Positions 16,020-25,079 of a stretch of DNA of 64,000 nt are shown piece by piece. Below the pieces are notes generated by a model, which was given only the letters and a program-made list of their open reading frames with translations, had not been told where the DNA came from and did no database searches. The position numbers and the translations under genes are program-made. Origin of the DNA: Bacillus sp. FJAT-29814 (GTDB lineage: Bacteria > Bacillota > Bacilli > Bacillales > Cytobacillaceae); NCBI RefSeq assembly GCF_001510715.1, contig NZ_LMTJ01000007.1, forward strand, positions 63,650-127,649, given 5' to 3'. Position 1 is the stretch's first letter. The number at the start of each line of letters is the position of its first letter.

Positions 16020-16850
16020 ATGAAAAAGGCCTTTACCATACTATTCATTGTTGCTCTTGCTGTGATGGCTGCGGCTTGTGGCACTCAGCCGGATTTACCT
16101 GATACATCGAAAAACACAAAGGGTGCAAAGGCATCCGGAAGCGATACACTGGCACAAATAAAAGAAAAAGGCGAAATCACCATTGGGATGGATGATACAC
16201 TCCCGCCGATGGAATATCGCAATGATAAAAATGAGCTGGTCGGTTTTGATATCGATTTTGCCAATGCACTTGCAAAGGAACTGGGAGTGAAAGTAAAATT
16301 CGTTCCATCGGCATGGGACGGAATTATCCCCGGCTTGGATGCGAAACGGTTTGACATCATTCTCTCTTCGATGAACGTAACGGATGCGCGGAAGAAAAAG
16401 GTTGATTTTGTGGAATACTTTGGCGTCGGACAGATTTTAGCTGTAAAAGCTGGTAATCCTTTAAACATCCAATCCATTGAGGACGTAAAAGGCAAGGTGG
16501 TCGGTGTCCAATTGGGTTCAACTGGTGAAACAGCGGTCAATTCCATCGACGGGATTAAAGAAGTGAAAAAATATGATTTGACGACCGATGTCTTCAATGA
16601 CATGGGACTAGGGCGTGTTGATGCTGCGGTGATTGGCGAAGTCGTGGGCCGTTATTATATGACGACCAAACCTGGGGTATTTGAAGTGACAGGAGAAGCC
16701 TTCAATGTCCAACCGATGGGAATTGCCGTTCGCAAAGGCGATACCGAGCTCAAGGATGCCTTGGAAAAAGCAGTCCAAACGGTTGAAGACAATGGAACAC
16801 TAAGTAAAATCAGTGAAAAATGGTTTGGATCTGATATTACAAAACAATAA
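16020..16850 (+). CDS. Amino-acid ABC transporter substrate-binding lipoprotein (YxeM-like)
   Basis: A 276-residue SBP of family 3. The lipobox 'MAAACG' gives a lipidated Cys at about residue 20. The mature protein has the canonical start 'LAQIKEKGEITIGMDDTLPPMEY', here split as LAQIKEKGEITIG and MDDTLPPMEY, then 'VGFDIDFANALAKELG' and 'GIAVRKGDTELKDALEKAV'. These bind polar amino acids or cystine-like ligands. AGGGGGAA precedes ATG. It heads a four-gene operon with permease, ATPase and M20 amidohydrolase. That gene set matches B. subtilis yxeMNOP, where YxeP deacetylates N-acetylcysteine; the sulfur-amino-acid link is inference. Confidence 0.85.
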   Translation: MKKAFTILFIVALAVMAAACGTQPDLPDTSKNTKGAKASGSDTLAQIKEKGEITIGMDDTLPPMEYRNDKNELVGFDIDFANALAKELGVKVKFVPSAWDGIIPGLDAKRFDIILSSMNVTDARKKKVDFVEYFGVGQILAVKAGNPLNIQSIEDVKGKVVGVQLGSTGETAVNSIDGIKEVKKYDLTTDVFNDMGLGRVDAAVIGEVVGRYYMTTKPGVFEVTGEAFNVQPMGIAVRKGDTELKDALEKAVQTVEDNGTLSKISEKWFGSDITKQ

Positions 16851-16858
16851 TACAAATT

Positions 16859-16894
16859 GGATAAATCGGCTGTCCGATTTATCCGTTTTATTTT
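16859..16894 (+). terminator. Attenuating hairpin between binding protein and permease genes
   Basis: A perfect 11-bp stem (GGATAAATCGG/CCGATTTATCC) with a 4-nt loop and GTTTTATTTT tail lies inside the operon. It probably causes partial termination, giving more binding protein than membrane components. Confidence 0.75.
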
Positions 16895-16913
16895 CACAAG
16901 GAGCGATATCAGC

Positions 16914-17576
16914 ATGAACGAGTTTTTATCCTTTACCGCCACCTACCTGCCGTACCTGTTACAAGGTGCGTTAGTGACAATAGAAATTGCCGTCATCGGC
17001 GTGATTTTTGGAAGCATCATCGGACTACTTGTCGGACTTGGACGGGTGTCATCGAACCCGCTGCTGTCCCAAATAAGCCGCTTTTATATTTGGGTGATCC
17101 GCGGCACTCCCCTGTTGCTGCAATTATTTGTGATCCACTTCGCTATTCCATCCGTATTCAGTGCCTTGACAATGCCGCCGTTTGTTTCCGCCTGTATTGC
17201 CTTATCACTGAACGCTGCCGCTTATATCGCGGAAATTGCCAGAGGTGCGATTCAGTCAATTGACAAAGGACAAATGGAAGCGGCGAGATCACTTGGATTA
17301 AGTGCGGGCCAAGCAATGAGACGCATCATCATTCCACAAGCCTTCCGCCGGATGCTCCCGCCTTTAGGAAATGAATTTATTGCACTCATTAAAGAGTCCT
17401 CTCTTGTATCAACGATTGCCTTATATGATTTGCTTCGGACCGGCCAGCAAATCATCAGCAGCACATACCGATACATGGAAGTCTTCCTATTGGTCGGATT
17501 AATCTACTTATTCTTGACGACCATCATGTCCTATATTGTTGGAAAAATTGAGAAGAAGGTAGGGGCATACGAATGA
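16914..17576 (+). CDS. Amino-acid ABC transporter permease (YxeN-like)
   Basis: A 220-residue permease of the HisMQ family with about five helices. The N-terminal '[19 protein letters not shown]' and the coupling (EAA) loop '[31 protein letters not shown]' (here cited as [14 protein letters not shown] and [13 protein letters not shown]) are clear. ATG 16914 follows AAGGAGCGAT; an upstream in-frame ATG lies in the attenuator hairpin and is rejected. The stop overlaps the ATPase start by 4 bp. It forms the membrane channel for the SBP upstream. Confidence 0.9.
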   Translation: MNEFLSFTATYLPYLLQGALVTIEIAVIGVIFGSIIGLLVGLGRVSSNPLLSQISRFYIWVIRGTPLLLQLFVIHFAIPSVFSALTMPPFVSACIALSLNAAAYIAEIARGAIQSIDKGQMEAARSLGLSAGQAMRRIIIPQAFRRMLPPLGNEFIALIKESSLVSTIALYDLLRTGQQIISSTYRYMEVFLLVGLIYLFLTTIMSYIVGKIEKKVGAYE

Positions 17577-18295
17577 TTTCATGTAAAAATATTATAAAGA
17601 AGTTTGATAAGCTGGAAGTTTTAAAAGGCATCGATTTAGACGTGGCGCCCGGCGAGGTTGTTGTCATTATTGGACCTAGCGGCTCGGGGAAAAGTACATT
17701 CTTGCGCTGCATCAATCGTTTGGAAGCCGCTGATTCCGGTACCATTACGATTAATGGTCAAGCAGTAGAGTACAGGGAATCGTCATTAAATAAACTACGC
17801 CAGGACATCGGCATGGTGTTTCAGCAATTTAACTTATTTCCTCACATGACCGTGATGGAGAATATTATCGAAGCCCCTGTTTTACTAAAAAAAATGACCA
17901 ATGATGAGGCAAATAAAAAAGGGTTGGAGCTTCTTAAAAAAGTCGGACTGGAAGAAAAGGCAAATGAGTATCCGAACCGCTTGTCCGGGGGACAAAAGCA
18001 GCGGGTGGCGATTGCCAGGGCGTTGGCGATGGAGCCAAAAATTATGCTTTTTGATGAACCGACTTCTGCCCTTGACCCTGAATTGGTCGGAGAAGTACTG
18101 ACTGTGATGAAGAAGCTAGCCAAGGAAGGCATGACCATGGTCGTCGTCACCCATGAAATGGGCTTTGCCAGGGAAGTCGCTGATCGCGTTATTTTTATGG
18201 ATGGAGGCACGATTATTGAGCAGGGACCTCCGGAAGTTATCTTTGAAACACCTCAGCATGACAGGACGAAGGAATTTTTACGACATTTAAAATAG
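17573..18295 (+). CDS. Amino-acid ABC transporter ATPase (GlnQ/YxeO-like)
   Basis: A 240-residue ATPase with the polar-amino-acid family hallmarks: Walker A 'GPSGSGKST' (about 34-42), Q-loop '[14 protein letters not shown]', signature 'LSGGQKQR', Walker B '[14 protein letters not shown]' and switch '[15 protein letters not shown]'. It starts inside the end of the permease gene (ATGA overlap) and is followed 10 bp later by the amidohydrolase gene. All catalytic motifs are intact. Confidence 0.92.
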   Translation: MISCKNIIKKFDKLEVLKGIDLDVAPGEVVVIIGPSGSGKSTFLRCINRLEAADSGTITINGQAVEYRESSLNKLRQDIGMVFQQFNLFPHMTVMENIIEAPVLLKKMTNDEANKKGLELLKKVGLEEKANEYPNRLSGGQKQRVAIARALAMEPKIMLFDEPTSALDPELVGEVLTVMKKLAKEGMTMVVVTHEMGFAREVADRVIFMDGGTIIEQGPPEVIFETPQHDRTKEFLRHLK

Positions 18296-18305
18296 GAGAC
18301 GAACC

Positions 18306-19487
18306 ATGATGAAACAACTATCTGCAATCCTCGATGAAAAAATAGACTCCCTGTTTCCGAAGCTAGTAGAAATCCGCAGAGAGCTTCATATGTATCCTGA
18401 GCTCAGCAACGCGGAATTCCAAACGACGGAACGCATCAACGGATGGTTAAAGGAATTTGGTATCGCGCCAATTCCCACAGGGTTAAAAACAGGAACAGCC
18501 GCCGAGGTGACTGGAAAAGAACAGGGCCCGACGATTGCATTACGCGCGGATATTGATGCACTGCCAATCCAAGAGGCATCTGATCTTCCCTTCCGCTCAA
18601 AAATCAATGGTGTCAGTCATATGTGCGGCCATGATGTCCACACCACGATTGCCTTAGGTGCAGGAATCGTCCTGCAAAGCTTGCGCGACATCCTGCCGGG
18701 AAATGTTCGAATTTTGTTCCAGCCAGCAGAAGAAACCGAAGGCGGAGCCGTTTCGGTCATTGAGCAAGGATTATTGGAGGGCGTCAAATCGATTATCGGC
18801 CTGCATAACTCGCCAGATCTTCCGACGGGAACCATTGGAATCAAAGAAGGTTTCTTCATGGCCAGTTGTGATGATTTTACAATTACAATCAAAGGAAAAG
18901 GCGGACATGCCGCGTTGCCGGAAAACACCATCGACCCGATTGTGATCGGCAGTGCTGTTGTCAGCCAGCTTCAAACGATCGTCAGCCGCACCGTCCCAGC
19001 GAAAGAATCAGCCGTCGTCAGCATCGGTGCCTTTCAAGCAGGAGCCACCAATAATGTCATCCCTGATCAGGCGATTCTGAAAGGAACGGTTAGAACCTCG
19101 AATGAAGAGGTACGGCAAAAAATTTATCAAACGTTTAAAAATGTCGTGACCAATACAGTAACCGCACTCGGTGGCGAGGTCGAAATCGACTATCAATTTC
19201 TGATTCCGGCTGTCGTGAATGATCCGAAGATTACCGAAGTGGTGCGAACCACAGCTGTTTCCGTTGTCGGCGAGGAACAAACGCTTCTCGCAGAATCCAC
19301 CATGGGCGGCGAGGATTTTTCCTATTATCAAAAAGAAGTGCCCGGATGCTATGTATGGCTGGGCTCAAGAAACGAAGAAAAAGGCATCATCCATGGCTTG
19401 CACCACCCGGAATTTATGGTCGACGAAGAAGCGATCAAAATCGGCGTAAAATGGATGGTTCTATCTGCTTTTCGATTATTGCAGTAA
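18306..19487 (+). CDS. M20 family amidohydrolase (YxeP-like)
   Basis: A 393-residue zinc amidohydrolase. Metal-binding and catalytic motifs are visible: 'RADIDALPIQE' , 'MCGHDVHTTIALG' (HxxxH region), 'LFQPAEETEGGA' and 'MGGEDFSYY', plus 'GLHHPEF' near the C-terminus. The family removes acyl groups from N-acyl amino acids. Lying last in an amino-acid importer operon, it probably deacylates an imported N-acetyl (possibly N-acetylcysteine-type) amino acid. AGGAGACG precedes the tandem ATGs. The exact substrate is inferred from the yxeMNOP parallel. Confidence 0.88.
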   Translation: MMKQLSAILDEKIDSLFPKLVEIRRELHMYPELSNAEFQTTERINGWLKEFGIAPIPTGLKTGTAAEVTGKEQGPTIALRADIDALPIQEASDLPFRSKINGVSHMCGHDVHTTIALGAGIVLQSLRDILPGNVRILFQPAEETEGGAVSVIEQGLLEGVKSIIGLHNSPDLPTGTIGIKEGFFMASCDDFTITIKGKGGHAALPENTIDPIVIGSAVVSQLQTIVSRTVPAKESAVVSIGAFQAGATNNVIPDQAILKGTVRTSNEEVRQKIYQTFKNVVTNTVTALGGEVEIDYQFLIPAVVNDPKITEVVRTTAVSVVGEEQTLLAESTMGGEDFSYYQKEVPGCYVWLGSRNEEKGIIHGLHHPEFMVDEEAIKIGVKWMVLSAFRLLQ

Positions 19488-19489
19488 CA

Positions 19490-19526
19490 AAAGAAGCTAA
19501 CAACCATATCCGGTGTTAGCTTCTTT
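19490..19526. terminator. Bidirectional terminator between the amidohydrolase gene and pbpA
   Basis: AAAGAAGCTAACA pairs with TGTTAGCTTCTTT (13 bp) between two convergent genes, with A- and T-rich flanks on both sides. Confidence 0.85.
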
Positions 19527-19530
19527 CATT

Positions 19531-21609
19531 TTATTGTTGGGGGAGCTGTTCGCCACCTATTAAACCGCTTTTCAAATCAAAATACGCCTTCATAATACCC
19601 TGCCCGATTCTTTTATTAACCGGATGGGAATCGGTCCGGGTGAATGGCACGACGATTGAAAAGGCAATTTCAGGATCATTGAACGGTGCGTAGCCGACCA
19701 AGGTTAAATTGTAGGTCGGGATATCCGTGATGATCCGTTTCTTGACGGGATCATAATAGAAGGATTCCGCCGTCCCCGTTTTTCCTGCAAGGTTATAGGA
19801 ACGATACGGCTCTACCGAAAAGTAAGCAGACGCGGTACCGCCATCCTGGTACACCCTTCTAAATCCTTCCTGCACCCGCTTAATTTGGGCGGGCTCCATA
19901 TCGAGTTGGTTCAGCACCACCGGTTCCACCGATTTATACACAGGACCGAGCTCATCGTCCGCGCTGTGTTCGCGAATTTCTCTTACGATGGTCGGCTTGA
20001 CTCTTTTTCCATCATTGGCGATGGTGGAAACATATTGGGCCAGTTGCATCGGCGTATAGGTATCAAACTGCCCGATTGCAAAGTCGAGCGCTTTACCTTG
20101 AACGGAAGTATCCCCAAGCAGGCCGGACGCTTCATTCGGCAAGTCGATTCCGGTCTTGACGCCGAGCCCAAACTGGTTGAAATAATACCGGAACGTTTTA
20201 AATACCTCCGTGCTTTGCGGCAGCTTCATATTCGGACGATATTCCGTCCCCATCATTCTGATCGCTGTTTTAAACATATACACGTTCGATGAGCTTTTCA
20301 GAGCGTTCACGTCATCAATCAGGCTCATGTTCGTATAGGAACTTTTCGTCGGTGTACTTTGAATATGAAGGGGTTCATCAAGCAGCGAGGTGCCCGGCTT
20401 GATGGCGCCTGTTTTGTAACCGGTTAAAACCGTTGCGCCTTTAACCGACGATCCGACGGCATAGGCGGAGGTAATCGTCCCTAGAGCATAATCAGTAACC
20501 GTCCACCGCCCATCCTTCTGCTCGAGTTTTTTCCCGGCCAGCGAGAGAACTTCCCCTGTCTTCGGGTTCATCATCACCACAAAGGCCCGGTCGAGGAATG
20601 GCCCGCCGTTATTATTTTTGGCCTCCACCAGTTCATTGGCCAAAACCTCTTCCACCCGTTTTTGCAATTCCATGTCAACCGTCAGCACCAAGTCCTTCCC
20701 GGGCTTTCCTTCACTAATGACCCGATTGGACACGACATTTCCGGCCGTGTTTGTCTTATATTGCACTTTTTCCTTTTGCCCTTTTAGCACATCTTCATAA
20801 AATAACTCAATCTGGCTTTTTCCGACCCGATCATTGCGGCTGTACCCTCTAGGAAGATAGTAATCTAGCTTATCCGCGGGCAGTCCTTCCTTTGAAGACG
20901 TGATATTCCCCAAAACAGAACGGAAGATGTCGCCATTCGGATATTCCCGATTCCAATCCGTCACGACATCTACTCCGGGCAGCAGGTCGAGATTCTCGCT
21001 GACGATGGCCAGTTCCTCCATTGTCACATTTTCATTTTTTACGATTTGCGGTGTGAGGGTATAGCCGCCCGCCATCTCTCGATAAATCGCGGCAACCTCA
21101 AGCTCGGTTTCATCGATTTCAGCCAAATCAGTTTGCGGATCAATTCTTTTGATCTGTAGTTGGTATAGCTCTTTATTGGTCAGTTTTTTATCGGCTAATT
21201 CCTTGGCTGTGAGTTTTTTCTTTGCTTTTTCCGGTCGCGTCAGGATCCAATAATCCTTTAAATCCCTCTCGGTTAAACGATCGGTTTCTTTATGTATGTG
21301 TTTGGCCAGTTCCTTTGCAACCTCGAGAACTTTTTGATTGGATATATTGACATCTCTTGTATAAATAATAGTATCGACCGCCAGATTGCTGACGATGGGC
21401 CGTCCGTATCGGTCATAAATCTCCCCGCGTGGAACAGGATTATTGACAGTAATGTTTTCCGTCATGGAAATCTGTTTTTGATAGTCTTCACCATAGACAA
21501 TTTGAACAATACCCATTCTAAAAATAAGCGTAGAAAAAAGCAAAAAAACGATCACAAACAGAATATTGACCCGCAACAACGTACGTTTTTTCTCTTTTTT
21601 GCTGGTCAT
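19531..21609 (-). CDS. pbpA: Penicillin-binding protein 2A (class B transpeptidase)
   Basis: A 692-residue class B PBP. A short cytoplasmic basic start and one membrane segment (about 14-34) lead to the PBP dimerisation domain ('NPVPRGEIYDRYGRPIVSN') and a transpeptidase domain. That domain has the active-site motif 'SSVKG' (SxxK), 'SSN' (SxN) and 'KTGTAES' (KTG). Long stretches parallel B. subtilis PbpA, for example 'LKDYWILTRPEKAKK' and 'FGLGVKTGIDLPNE'. PbpA works with RodA and MreB in side-wall elongation. ATG 21609 follows GGGGGCGG; the longer reading adds 29 unlikely residues. It is convergent with the amidohydrolase gene. Confidence 0.9.
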   Translation of the reverse strand: MTSKKEKKRTLLRVNILFVIVFLLFSTLIFRMGIVQIVYGEDYQKQISMTENITVNNPVPRGEIYDRYGRPIVSNLAVDTIIYTRDVNISNQKVLEVAKELAKHIHKETDRLTERDLKDYWILTRPEKAKKKLTAKELADKKLTNKELYQLQIKRIDPQTDLAEIDETELEVAAIYREMAGGYTLTPQIVKNENVTMEELAIVSENLDLLPGVDVVTDWNREYPNGDIFRSVLGNITSSKEGLPADKLDYYLPRGYSRNDRVGKSQIELFYEDVLKGQKEKVQYKTNTAGNVVSNRVISEGKPGKDLVLTVDMELQKRVEEVLANELVEAKNNNGGPFLDRAFVVMMNPKTGEVLSLAGKKLEQKDGRWTVTDYALGTITSAYAVGSSVKGATVLTGYKTGAIKPGTSLLDEPLHIQSTPTKSSYTNMSLIDDVNALKSSSNVYMFKTAIRMMGTEYRPNMKLPQSTEVFKTFRYYFNQFGLGVKTGIDLPNEASGLLGDTSVQGKALDFAIGQFDTYTPMQLAQYVSTIANDGKRVKPTIVREIREHSADDELGPVYKSVEPVVLNQLDMEPAQIKRVQEGFRRVYQDGGTASAYFSVEPYRSYNLAGKTGTAESFYYDPVKKRIITDIPTYNLTLVGYAPFNDPEIAFSIVVPFTRTDSHPVNKRIGQGIMKAYFDLKSGLIGGEQLPQQ

Positions 21610-21692
21610 CCAACCGCCCCCCATTTGCTGCACCAAGAAATTTACAAAATTCCCCTTAGTATAGTATAGACGATTGATGGAGGGGTTTGGTT

Positions 21693-22184
21693 TCAATTTT
21701 TTTCCAAAGTGAATGACTTTTTTTTGGGTGATTCCACTTTAAAAAACCAGCGGTGAAAAAATCGGACTAGCTCAAGGGTGAGGTAAACTGTAATCAAGGA
21801 AACGTACCATTTCCAATGAACGTATTCAATAAGATTAGTATATTTTTCAATAATGACCTCTGAAATGATGCTGACGGTAATGATGATTGAAGTATAAAGG
21901 AACTGTTTCCAACGGCTTCGTCCAACTGGGTAATACAAAACATAGAATGCGCTGAGGACAGGATAGACTAAAAATTCAAAGGTGAAGCTGGTTTTGTTCA
22001 CGGAAGCAAACTCCCGGACCGGGTATTGGATTAAATTCAACTCCGCCACAAGCAGACCAAGGGACCATGTAACAAACTGCTGAAACATAGCAATGATACT
22101 CGCCTCATGTAGGCGCTTTTTTGGCAGCAAAATCAAAGAGAAGATGGTGATCGACCAGATTGCATAAAGGAAGGTCATTTCCAT
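21693..22184 (-). CDS. CBO0543-like integral membrane protein (downstream copy)
   Basis: A 163-residue hydrophobic protein with about five membrane segments. It is a paralogue of the next gene: both share the sequence order of a Leu/Ile-rich first helix, 'LLPKKRLHEA'-type loop, an acidic 'TSFTFEFLVYPVLSAFYVLYYPVGRS'-like centre and a C-terminal Arg/Phe-rich end. These features fit the CBO0543 family of Bacilli, whose function is unknown. ATG 22184 follows GGAGGACC and overlaps the upstream gene by 10 bp, so the two are translationally coupled. Confidence 0.65.
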   Translation of the reverse strand: MEMTFLYAIWSITIFSLILLPKKRLHEASIIAMFQQFVTWSLGLLVAELNLIQYPVREFASVNKTSFTFEFLVYPVLSAFYVLYYPVGRSRWKQFLYTSIIITVSIISEVIIEKYTNLIEYVHWKWYVSLITVYLTLELVRFFHRWFFKVESPKKKSFTLEKN

Positions 22185-22687
22185 TGCTGTTGGTCCTCCG
22201 ATCCATGTTGGGCTTGGCGGCTTATGGTACCCATTAACCAGAGAATGTATTGCCTTAACAACCAAAATTCAAAGATAAAATTAAAAAAGGTCCTAATCAG
22301 CTGCTCAGGAATTTCAACGTTCATGATTCCTGTAAACTTGTCCAAAAGGTACATATATAAGAGGATGATTCCAACGAATAAAAGGTAATGGAGAATTACT
22401 CTTAGTTTTCCGGATTTTTCAGGAAAGAAGCGGTGAAAAACAACGGCAAGTGTCGGATAGAACGTAAATTCCGAGGTAAAGCTAATTTTCGTTGCATCTT
22501 TGAATAGGCGAACTTCTGTCGATAGAGCACCAAACTCAGTAAGGGTAATACTAAAAATCCATGTTAATGCCTGAAAAAACAAAAACACCGCCACAAACTC
22601 TCGAATTCTTGATTTGGGAATCGCCAAGAACAACACAATAATCGAAACACCCCAAATCATTGCGAGTATAAAATAATCAAAGCTCAT
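22175..22687 (-). CDS. CBO0543-like integral membrane protein (upstream copy)
   Basis: A 170-residue protein with about five hydrophobic segments. 'KISFTSEFTFYPTLAVVFHRFFPE' region (cited as ISFTSEFTFYPTLAVV) matches the equivalent 'TSFTFEFLVYPVLSAF' of the downstream copy, showing tandem duplication followed by divergence. AGGAGGCAAG precedes ATG 22687. No enzymatic or transport motif is recognised. Upstream is a repeat-rich 600-bp intergenic region. Confidence 0.65.
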   Translation of the reverse strand: MSFDYFILAMIWGVSIIVLFLAIPKSRIREFVAVFLFFQALTWIFSITLTEFGALSTEVRLFKDATKISFTSEFTFYPTLAVVFHRFFPEKSGKLRVILHYLLFVGIILLYMYLLDKFTGIMNVEIPEQLIRTFFNFIFEFWLLRQYILWLMGTISRQAQHGSEDQQQWK

Positions 22688-22920
22688 AATCTTGCCTCCT
22701 ATTGAACGAAGCAGGTGACGGTTGTCACTTCTTTAAAAGTAAAAGTGACATTCGACATAGTTCGACTCACTAATCAAATTGTTTCCCATGTCAAAGCGAA
22801 TTAAACATAAAGTGCCACAGAAGGAAAATGTTATAAAGCTGCCGATTCCCGCATTCTGGATATCAATAGGGTGGTCGAGGTATTAGGTTAAGCACTCGCT
22901 TCTATAAATAGAGGGAGCAT

Positions 22921-23096
22921 TTCCGCTTATTTAGTAAATGTTATGAAAAAAAGCTTAAATAGTCGGAGGAATTCCGCTTATTGAATCAAAAGATTCAAAA
23001 ATAAGGGCTTTTTCTTCGCATAAGCGGAAAAACTCCGCTTATTTTCCCAGAAATGAGCTCCATTCTGCATTTAACCGGAAAACCTCCGCTTATTTT
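22921..23096. repeat. Cluster of TTCCGCTTATTT-type short repeats
   Basis: TTCCGCTTATTT occurs at 22921, ATTCCGCTTATTG at about 22971, ACTCCGCTTATTT at about 23032 and CCTCCGCTTATTTT at about 23084. Two are preceded by an inverted partner (ATAAGCGGAAAAACTCCGCTTAT at 23020-23042 as a palindrome, and ACCGGAAAACCTCCGC). The units look like small interspersed palindromes, not a CRISPR array, because spacing is irregular and the repeats are short. Confidence 0.6.
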
Positions 23097-23202
23097 TTGC
23101 TGGTTACTAGATTTAAGGACAAGATAACTTATGTAACGTTATTTTGATGCGTTACGGTGAACCGTATCACAAGTAATTGAGCTTTTTGTATTCCTAATAA
23201 AG

Positions 23203-23232
23203 AAACTCGCCACTTCAACTATGGCGAGTTTT
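23203..23232. terminator. Terminator downstream of fabV
   Basis: AAACTCGCCA (23203-23212) pairs with TGGCGAGTTT (23222-23231). It lies between fabV (minus) and the repeat region; tails are U-rich on the plus strand and moderately so on the minus strand. Confidence 0.65.
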
Positions 23233-23302
23233 ACTCTTTTATATAACACTACGACTCACTGTCATTTTGCACTTACAGTTTTTCGCTAGGCTTTTTTGTC
23301 AT

Positions 23303-24496
23303 TTATGGCTCTAACAATTTTAACTCTTCAAGATCGATTTCCTCACTATAGTCGACGCCTTCGACTTCGAACCCATTAAGCTGGAGGAATTCCTTTTGAA
23401 AAACGTCCAAAGCGGTTAATTCACGGATATTTTCCTCATTGATCCTACCCATTTGCGCGTTCACTTCCCGTTGAACATCCTCCCGCATTTCCCAGTAGTC
23501 AGGGCGCAGTCTGCCCTGTCCATCGAATTCCCTGCCAGTACCGTACAACATCTCCCGGAAGAACCGGTATTTATGCATGATTGGGGTTTCATGCAAGCCT
23601 TTGGCAAGCATCACTTTATAAAGCGCGGCTGCGTAAATTGGGAAGGTCGGAATGACCGCACTTGCTTTAGTGGTGACGGCCTTGCTGACGCAAATGACCG
23701 CCTCCCCGCTAATCCGTTCCTTTAAATACTCATTCAAAACGACTGCCGTTTCCTCCGCATGCCGTTTCGCCATACCCAGCGTGCCGCCGCCATAAAACGC
23801 CTGCGTCACCTCCGGACCGATATAGGAATAAAGCGTGGTTTTAAAACTTTGTGCCAGAACACCGGCCTCATGCAGCCCTTTCACCCAGCGCTCCCAATCC
23901 TCGCCGCCCATCACCTTTACGGTGTGCTCGATCTCCTCTTCAGTCGCCGGCTGAACCTCCTGCTCAAATAAAGTCTCTGTCTCTAAATGAATGTTTGTAC
24001 CGCGCACCGCCTCACCGATTGGCTTGATCGCCGATCGGTACGTTACCCCAGTCTCCGGGTCTTTCCGTATCCCGGATGCCAAACTATATACAAGCAAATC
24101 AATACTTCCGCCGAATTCTTCTTTAATATAAGTAATCACGTCTTCCAGCATTTCTTTTGAAAAAGCGTCCCCGATAAAATTTTTCGCGATCAAGCCTTCT
24201 TTTTCCGCTTCTTGCTTGAAGAAAATATTATTCCACCAGCCCGCGGTGGCCAGGCGCTCATCGGAAATGCCTTTTTCAAAAGAAACGCCAATTGTATCAG
24301 CACCCGCGCCAAATGCCGTGACAATCCGGGAAGCTAGCCCATAGCTCGAGGAAGCGCCCAAAATAAGCACCTTTTTCGGGCCCTCGAACCTGCCTTGCGC
24401 TCTGACATAATCTATTTGTAGTTTAATCATCTCCCGGCAGCCATATGGGTGAGCGGCGCGAGAGACGTTTCCTTTTAATTTTGCTTCAATAATCAT
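23303..24496 (-). CDS. fabV: FabV/Ter-type trans-2-enoyl-(ACP/CoA) reductase
   Basis: A 397-residue NADH-dependent enoyl reductase. The unusual nucleotide-binding 'LGASSSYGLASRI' (about 46-58) and the catalytic Y-x8-K, 'YGGGTLGMAK', are diagnostic for the FabV/Ter family, as is 'YSLASGIRKDPETG'. FabV completes fatty-acid elongation; its relative Ter reduces crotonyl-CoA to butyryl-CoA essentially irreversibly. ATG follows AGGAGG. It is preceded by a MaoC hydratase whose product is its expected substrate, and lies in the sigma-54-linked acyl-CoA block. ACP versus CoA preference cannot be read from sequence. Confidence 0.9.
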   Translation of the reverse strand: MIIEAKLKGNVSRAAHPYGCREMIKLQIDYVRAQGRFEGPKKVLILGASSSYGLASRIVTAFGAGADTIGVSFEKGISDERLATAGWWNNIFFKQEAEKEGLIAKNFIGDAFSKEMLEDVITYIKEEFGGSIDLLVYSLASGIRKDPETGVTYRSAIKPIGEAVRGTNIHLETETLFEQEVQPATEEEIEHTVKVMGGEDWERWVKGLHEAGVLAQSFKTTLYSYIGPEVTQAFYGGGTLGMAKRHAEETAVVLNEYLKERISGEAVICVSKAVTTKASAVIPTFPIYAAALYKVMLAKGLHETPIMHKYRFFREMLYGTGREFDGQGRLRPDYWEMREDVQREVNAQMGRINEENIRELTALDVFQKEFLQLNGFEVEGVDYSEEIDLEELKLLEP

Positions 24497-24507
24497 AATA
24501 AAACCTC

Positions 24508-24918
24508 CTAATCCTGTTTCGGCGGGATGACCTTTGCTTTTCCTTCTGTGACGATGACCCCGTCTTGGTTATAGCAGATGGTGTTTAGAACAAGTATGAC
24601 GAACTTTCCTTTATCGATCATGTCCGCCACTTGGACCTCCGCCGTGATCGTATCCCCGATTCGCACTGGTTTGACAAAGGTAAGCTCCTGCTGCAGGTAA
24701 ATCGTGCCCGGCCCAGGCAGCTTCATCCCTAACACAGCCGATATAAAGCCGCCGCTTAACATGCCATGGGCAATCCTTGTTTCAAAAGGGGTGCCTTTCG
24801 CAAATTCCTCGTTGGTATGTGCAGGATTTAAGTCGCCAGTTATGCCGGCAAAAAGATACACGTCTGTTTCGGTTACGGTTTTTGACATTGATGCTTTGTC
24901 ACCGATTGCAATGATCAT
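24508..24918 (-). CDS. MaoC-like (R)-specific enoyl-CoA hydratase
   Basis: A 136-residue hot-dog fold protein, the size of PhaJ-type hydratases. 'FAGITGDLNPAHTNEEFA' (about 23-40) carries the catalytic Asp and His, and 'RIAHGMLSGGFIS' the conserved surface loop. The family interconverts (R)-3-hydroxyacyl-CoA and trans-2-enoyl-CoA. It lies 11 bp upstream of fabV. Paired with the FabG-like SDR at 36595, which makes (R)-3-hydroxyacyl thioesters, and with FabV, it fits an elongation cycle. Confidence 0.87.
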   Translation of the reverse strand: MIIAIGDKASMSKTVTETDVYLFAGITGDLNPAHTNEEFAKGTPFETRIAHGMLSGGFISAVLGMKLPGPGTIYLQQELTFVKPVRIGDTITAEVQVADMIDKGKFVILVLNTICYNQDGVIVTEGKAKVIPPKQD

Positions 24919-24983
24919 TATAACATCCTCCTCTTCATCTTGCTCAATATTTCACAAGTGTATTTTTTAATTAAGAGAAGTCC

Positions 24984-25012
24984 AAAAAGCCGCACCTTCC
25001 AGCGGCGCTTTT
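24984..25012 (-). terminator. Terminator after the CoA-transferase gene
   Basis: GCGCCGCT/AGCGGC-type stem (GCCGC 24989-24993 with GCGGC 25002-25006) followed on the minus strand by TTTTT. It separates the CoA-transferase gene from maoC-fabV, which may therefore also have a promoter of their own. Confidence 0.65.
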
Positions 25013-25079
25013 CATTTGACCTCTCTTATCGACAAAATTGGGTAAGTTCCGGCGGTGACAGGCACCGCCAAAAACACCC

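Larger units (their letters stand above)
22688..23302. other. Gene-free region holding short CCGCTTAT repeats
   Basis: 615 bp without a convincing gene. The centre (22921-23096) carries four copies of a TCCGCTTATTT-type motif (separate entry); a strong terminator lies at 23203-23232. The remainder shows nothing I can name. Confidence 0.5.

Noticed and set aside
22921..23096. Possible CRISPR array
   Set aside because: Repeats are about 12 bp, spacing is irregular and no cas gene is present.
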